Position numbers and translations under genes: made by a program. DNA of 64,000 nt from contig NC_069364.1 in NCBI RefSeq assembly GCF_021730395.1, forward strand, positions 83,259,501 to 83,323,500. The letters run 5' to 3'. This document shows, in pieces, positions 29,219-32,200 of the stretch. The stretch's first letter is position 1. The number at the start of each line of letters is the position of its first letter. A model generated the notes under the pieces. It made no database searches. It had not been told where the DNA came from and was given only the letters and a program-made list of their open reading frames with translations. The DNA comes from Mercenaria mercenaria (taxonomy: Eukaryota; Mollusca; Bivalvia; Venerida; Veneridae).

Positions 29219-32200
29219 AACCGCTCAAGTGATGACAATAACTCATCATTTTTTTTCAAAAAATCAGATGAGCTAAAAATGAGATGCAGACATTAAAAGC
29301 AATTATTGTCTATTGTCCAAACGTATACAATACACTATACACTAATGGAACAACTACAAAATGTTCAACACACCTAACAGTGGTAGAACTAAATCAGAGT
29401 AAACCATTTAATCATCACTCGTTCCAATTGTATTTTCAGACACGTTTATGAAAAACAAATGCACAATGTATGATCATTAAAGTTTGGCAATTTTAATGAA
29501 ACTGGGTATTTTCCTTTGCTATTTTGAAATCCGTCGGCCATAACAGAATGGAGGACGGACGTTTTGGCCACGGACGTTTTGGTCCGGACGTTTCGGCCTA
29601 GGATCTTTCGGCCTAGGATGTTTTGACCAAGAAAATTTTTGAGGTAGAATGTTTTGGCCAAAAAAAAATTATTTCCATAATATGCAAATTATGATCTGGA
29701 CATTAATATGTTATCATATGTTACAGTGTAATTGGTCATTCTTTTTTAAAAAAATAATAGTGAATAAAATTTATTTTCATAAGAGTCTTTTGGTTTGTTG
29801 TAAATTGCAAATATTTTCACAAACACAAACACATATACAATGTGTATATGTTAATATGTATACATATATAAAAAGATTATAAAAATAAAGATAAAATACC
29901 ATGAGTATGTTTTATCATTAGTTCAATTTGTTCACTTATACTAAAACATTCTTTAGAATAATCTCCAGACCATTTTTTGCACAATATGGAACCACAATTT
30001 ATTTTTGGCCAAAACGTCCTACCCCCAAAAAATGCTTGGCCAAAACATCCTAGGCCGAAAGATCCTAGGCCGAAACGTCCGGGCCAAAACGTCCGCTGGC
30101 CAAAACGTCCTACATTCTAACAGAATATACCATTTAATGTCGAAAGCGCATACTAAAGTAATTCGAAAAGGGCTTATACATATCATAGTATACAATGTAA
30201 TGTTCTATGTAGCCTCCTATACGGGGTGATTACCATATCATAGAATGACACCTATACGTAAATCTCAGCAGGATTAGGCGGATTTATGCTGTCAGCAAAA
30301 TACAAGTAATATGCGTGATGTTTACATGTATACAGAAGATAATAATTTTGGTACACGATAACTGCTAGCATAAAGAAAAATAAAATCATAAGCGTTTTGG
30401 TACTTATTGTTTTTAAAAATGCTTACACACCAAGAAAGAAAATTTTCAATGAAATAAAAAATGCTTATCGATTTTGCAAATGAACTACTAGTATTATTAT
30501 ACGGTATTGTCAGTTTGGTCCAGCAAACCCCTAGTTGAACTTTTTGGTAAGTGCCACTTTTACACAATATCTTCCGCGTAATGCTATAGGCGATTAGACA
30601 ATAATTTTTCATTGAAAATGTTTCTATTCGGCGGGGTCCTCTGAGTACAAGTTTACATAGCTTGCAAAACAAAACAAGCCTATATCATGAATGCTTTATC
30701 AGTATTGTGTTTCTTTGCGTTAAAGCCTCATTCCGGATACACAACGGGTTTTAAACATAGAATGGAATAATATATATCAAATCACTCTTCCGAAAAGAGA
30801 AAATGATAAATGATTGGCAATCTATTTCTGCTCTTTCAAATATCAACGTGCTTGAATAGTTTACAAAATGTACCAATAACAGTAAGCATTGTAAGAGCTG
30901 ATAAATGATACCCTTTATATGCAAGATTATGTATTTTCTTAATAGGCAATACCAAAAAGTCGTTTTGAAAATTGTTTGCTCCTGTGACATTAAGCCATTA
31001 GAAAGGTGTTTATGGGTATTTTGACACGTACATTGCTTCCAGGTTCGTATTTTTTTCAAAACAATATTTCTTTATCAATGATTGGCCGCCTTTTGGGCAA
31101 GCGAATTCTCTTTTAGAAATCAAGACATTGACAAGTTCACAGGTCGACAGGTTGGCAGGTTGACAGGTTGACAAGTTGACAGGTTGACACGTTGACAAGT
31201 TGACAGGTTGACACGTTAACAGGTGAAATTGTTGTTGAATTTAGACTGAATAAGTATTTCATGGTGCCAACTATTTTTAGTGACCTTTACTTAAGGGGCT
31301 GCCGCCCCTACATTCCGCTTTACGCCATTATAGGTCGTCTGTCAACCTGTCGACCTGTCAACCTGTCAATGCCATTATATTTATAGATTTATGTAATTTG
31401 GTCTGTCAGCCTGTCGACCTGTTAACCTATCAACGCCACTATATTTATAGATTAATGTATATGAATTATTAATAATATGCACTCTTCCGTAACTGAATTA
31501 CACATTTATTACCCCCGAATTATTTTTTGCTTAGCTAATTACAATAAAATTCATTTATTTTCTGAAGTTTATAGCCTTATAATACACTTAAGTAACCAAT
31601 CATTTACTACACCAGAATTATTTTTGTTTATACTATAACCATTGCAACGCTCTCGAAATTATTCAAAAAATTCTTCTTGTATGTTTACCAATATCTAACT
31701 TTTATTTTCACCCACGTGTCATATATTTATACATTCTATGCCAAACTTGTCGGAAATGAACATGCTGGAAAATTTCAACCAAACTTTACTTTCTCCATAA
31801 ATCCATATCCACATGACATTTATGGATATATGGAGAAAGTATATACAGTAACTTTAAGTGTTGCAGGAAAAAGCAAGTGCAAAATTATCTATTAAAGTAG
31901 GGAAAATAGTAATGAAAGCCTAAAAACATACAAACAATCTGATTTATGTATAAAGTCCGATTTATGTATAAAGTTTCAATTCTACAGAACAAACGCAATC
32001 ACATATACTCCCGTAAGTTACCGAATATCATTATATTATAGTATTAACATGAAGAACAAGAAATAAATTGTTAAAATTTGATGACATAAATCACTTTTAC
32101 AATAGTTTATACACATGTATGTTTACCGTATTCGCATCCTATATTAGCAGCATTTGCTACATAGCCCGCTGGACATTCACATAACAGGGTTCCCACATTA

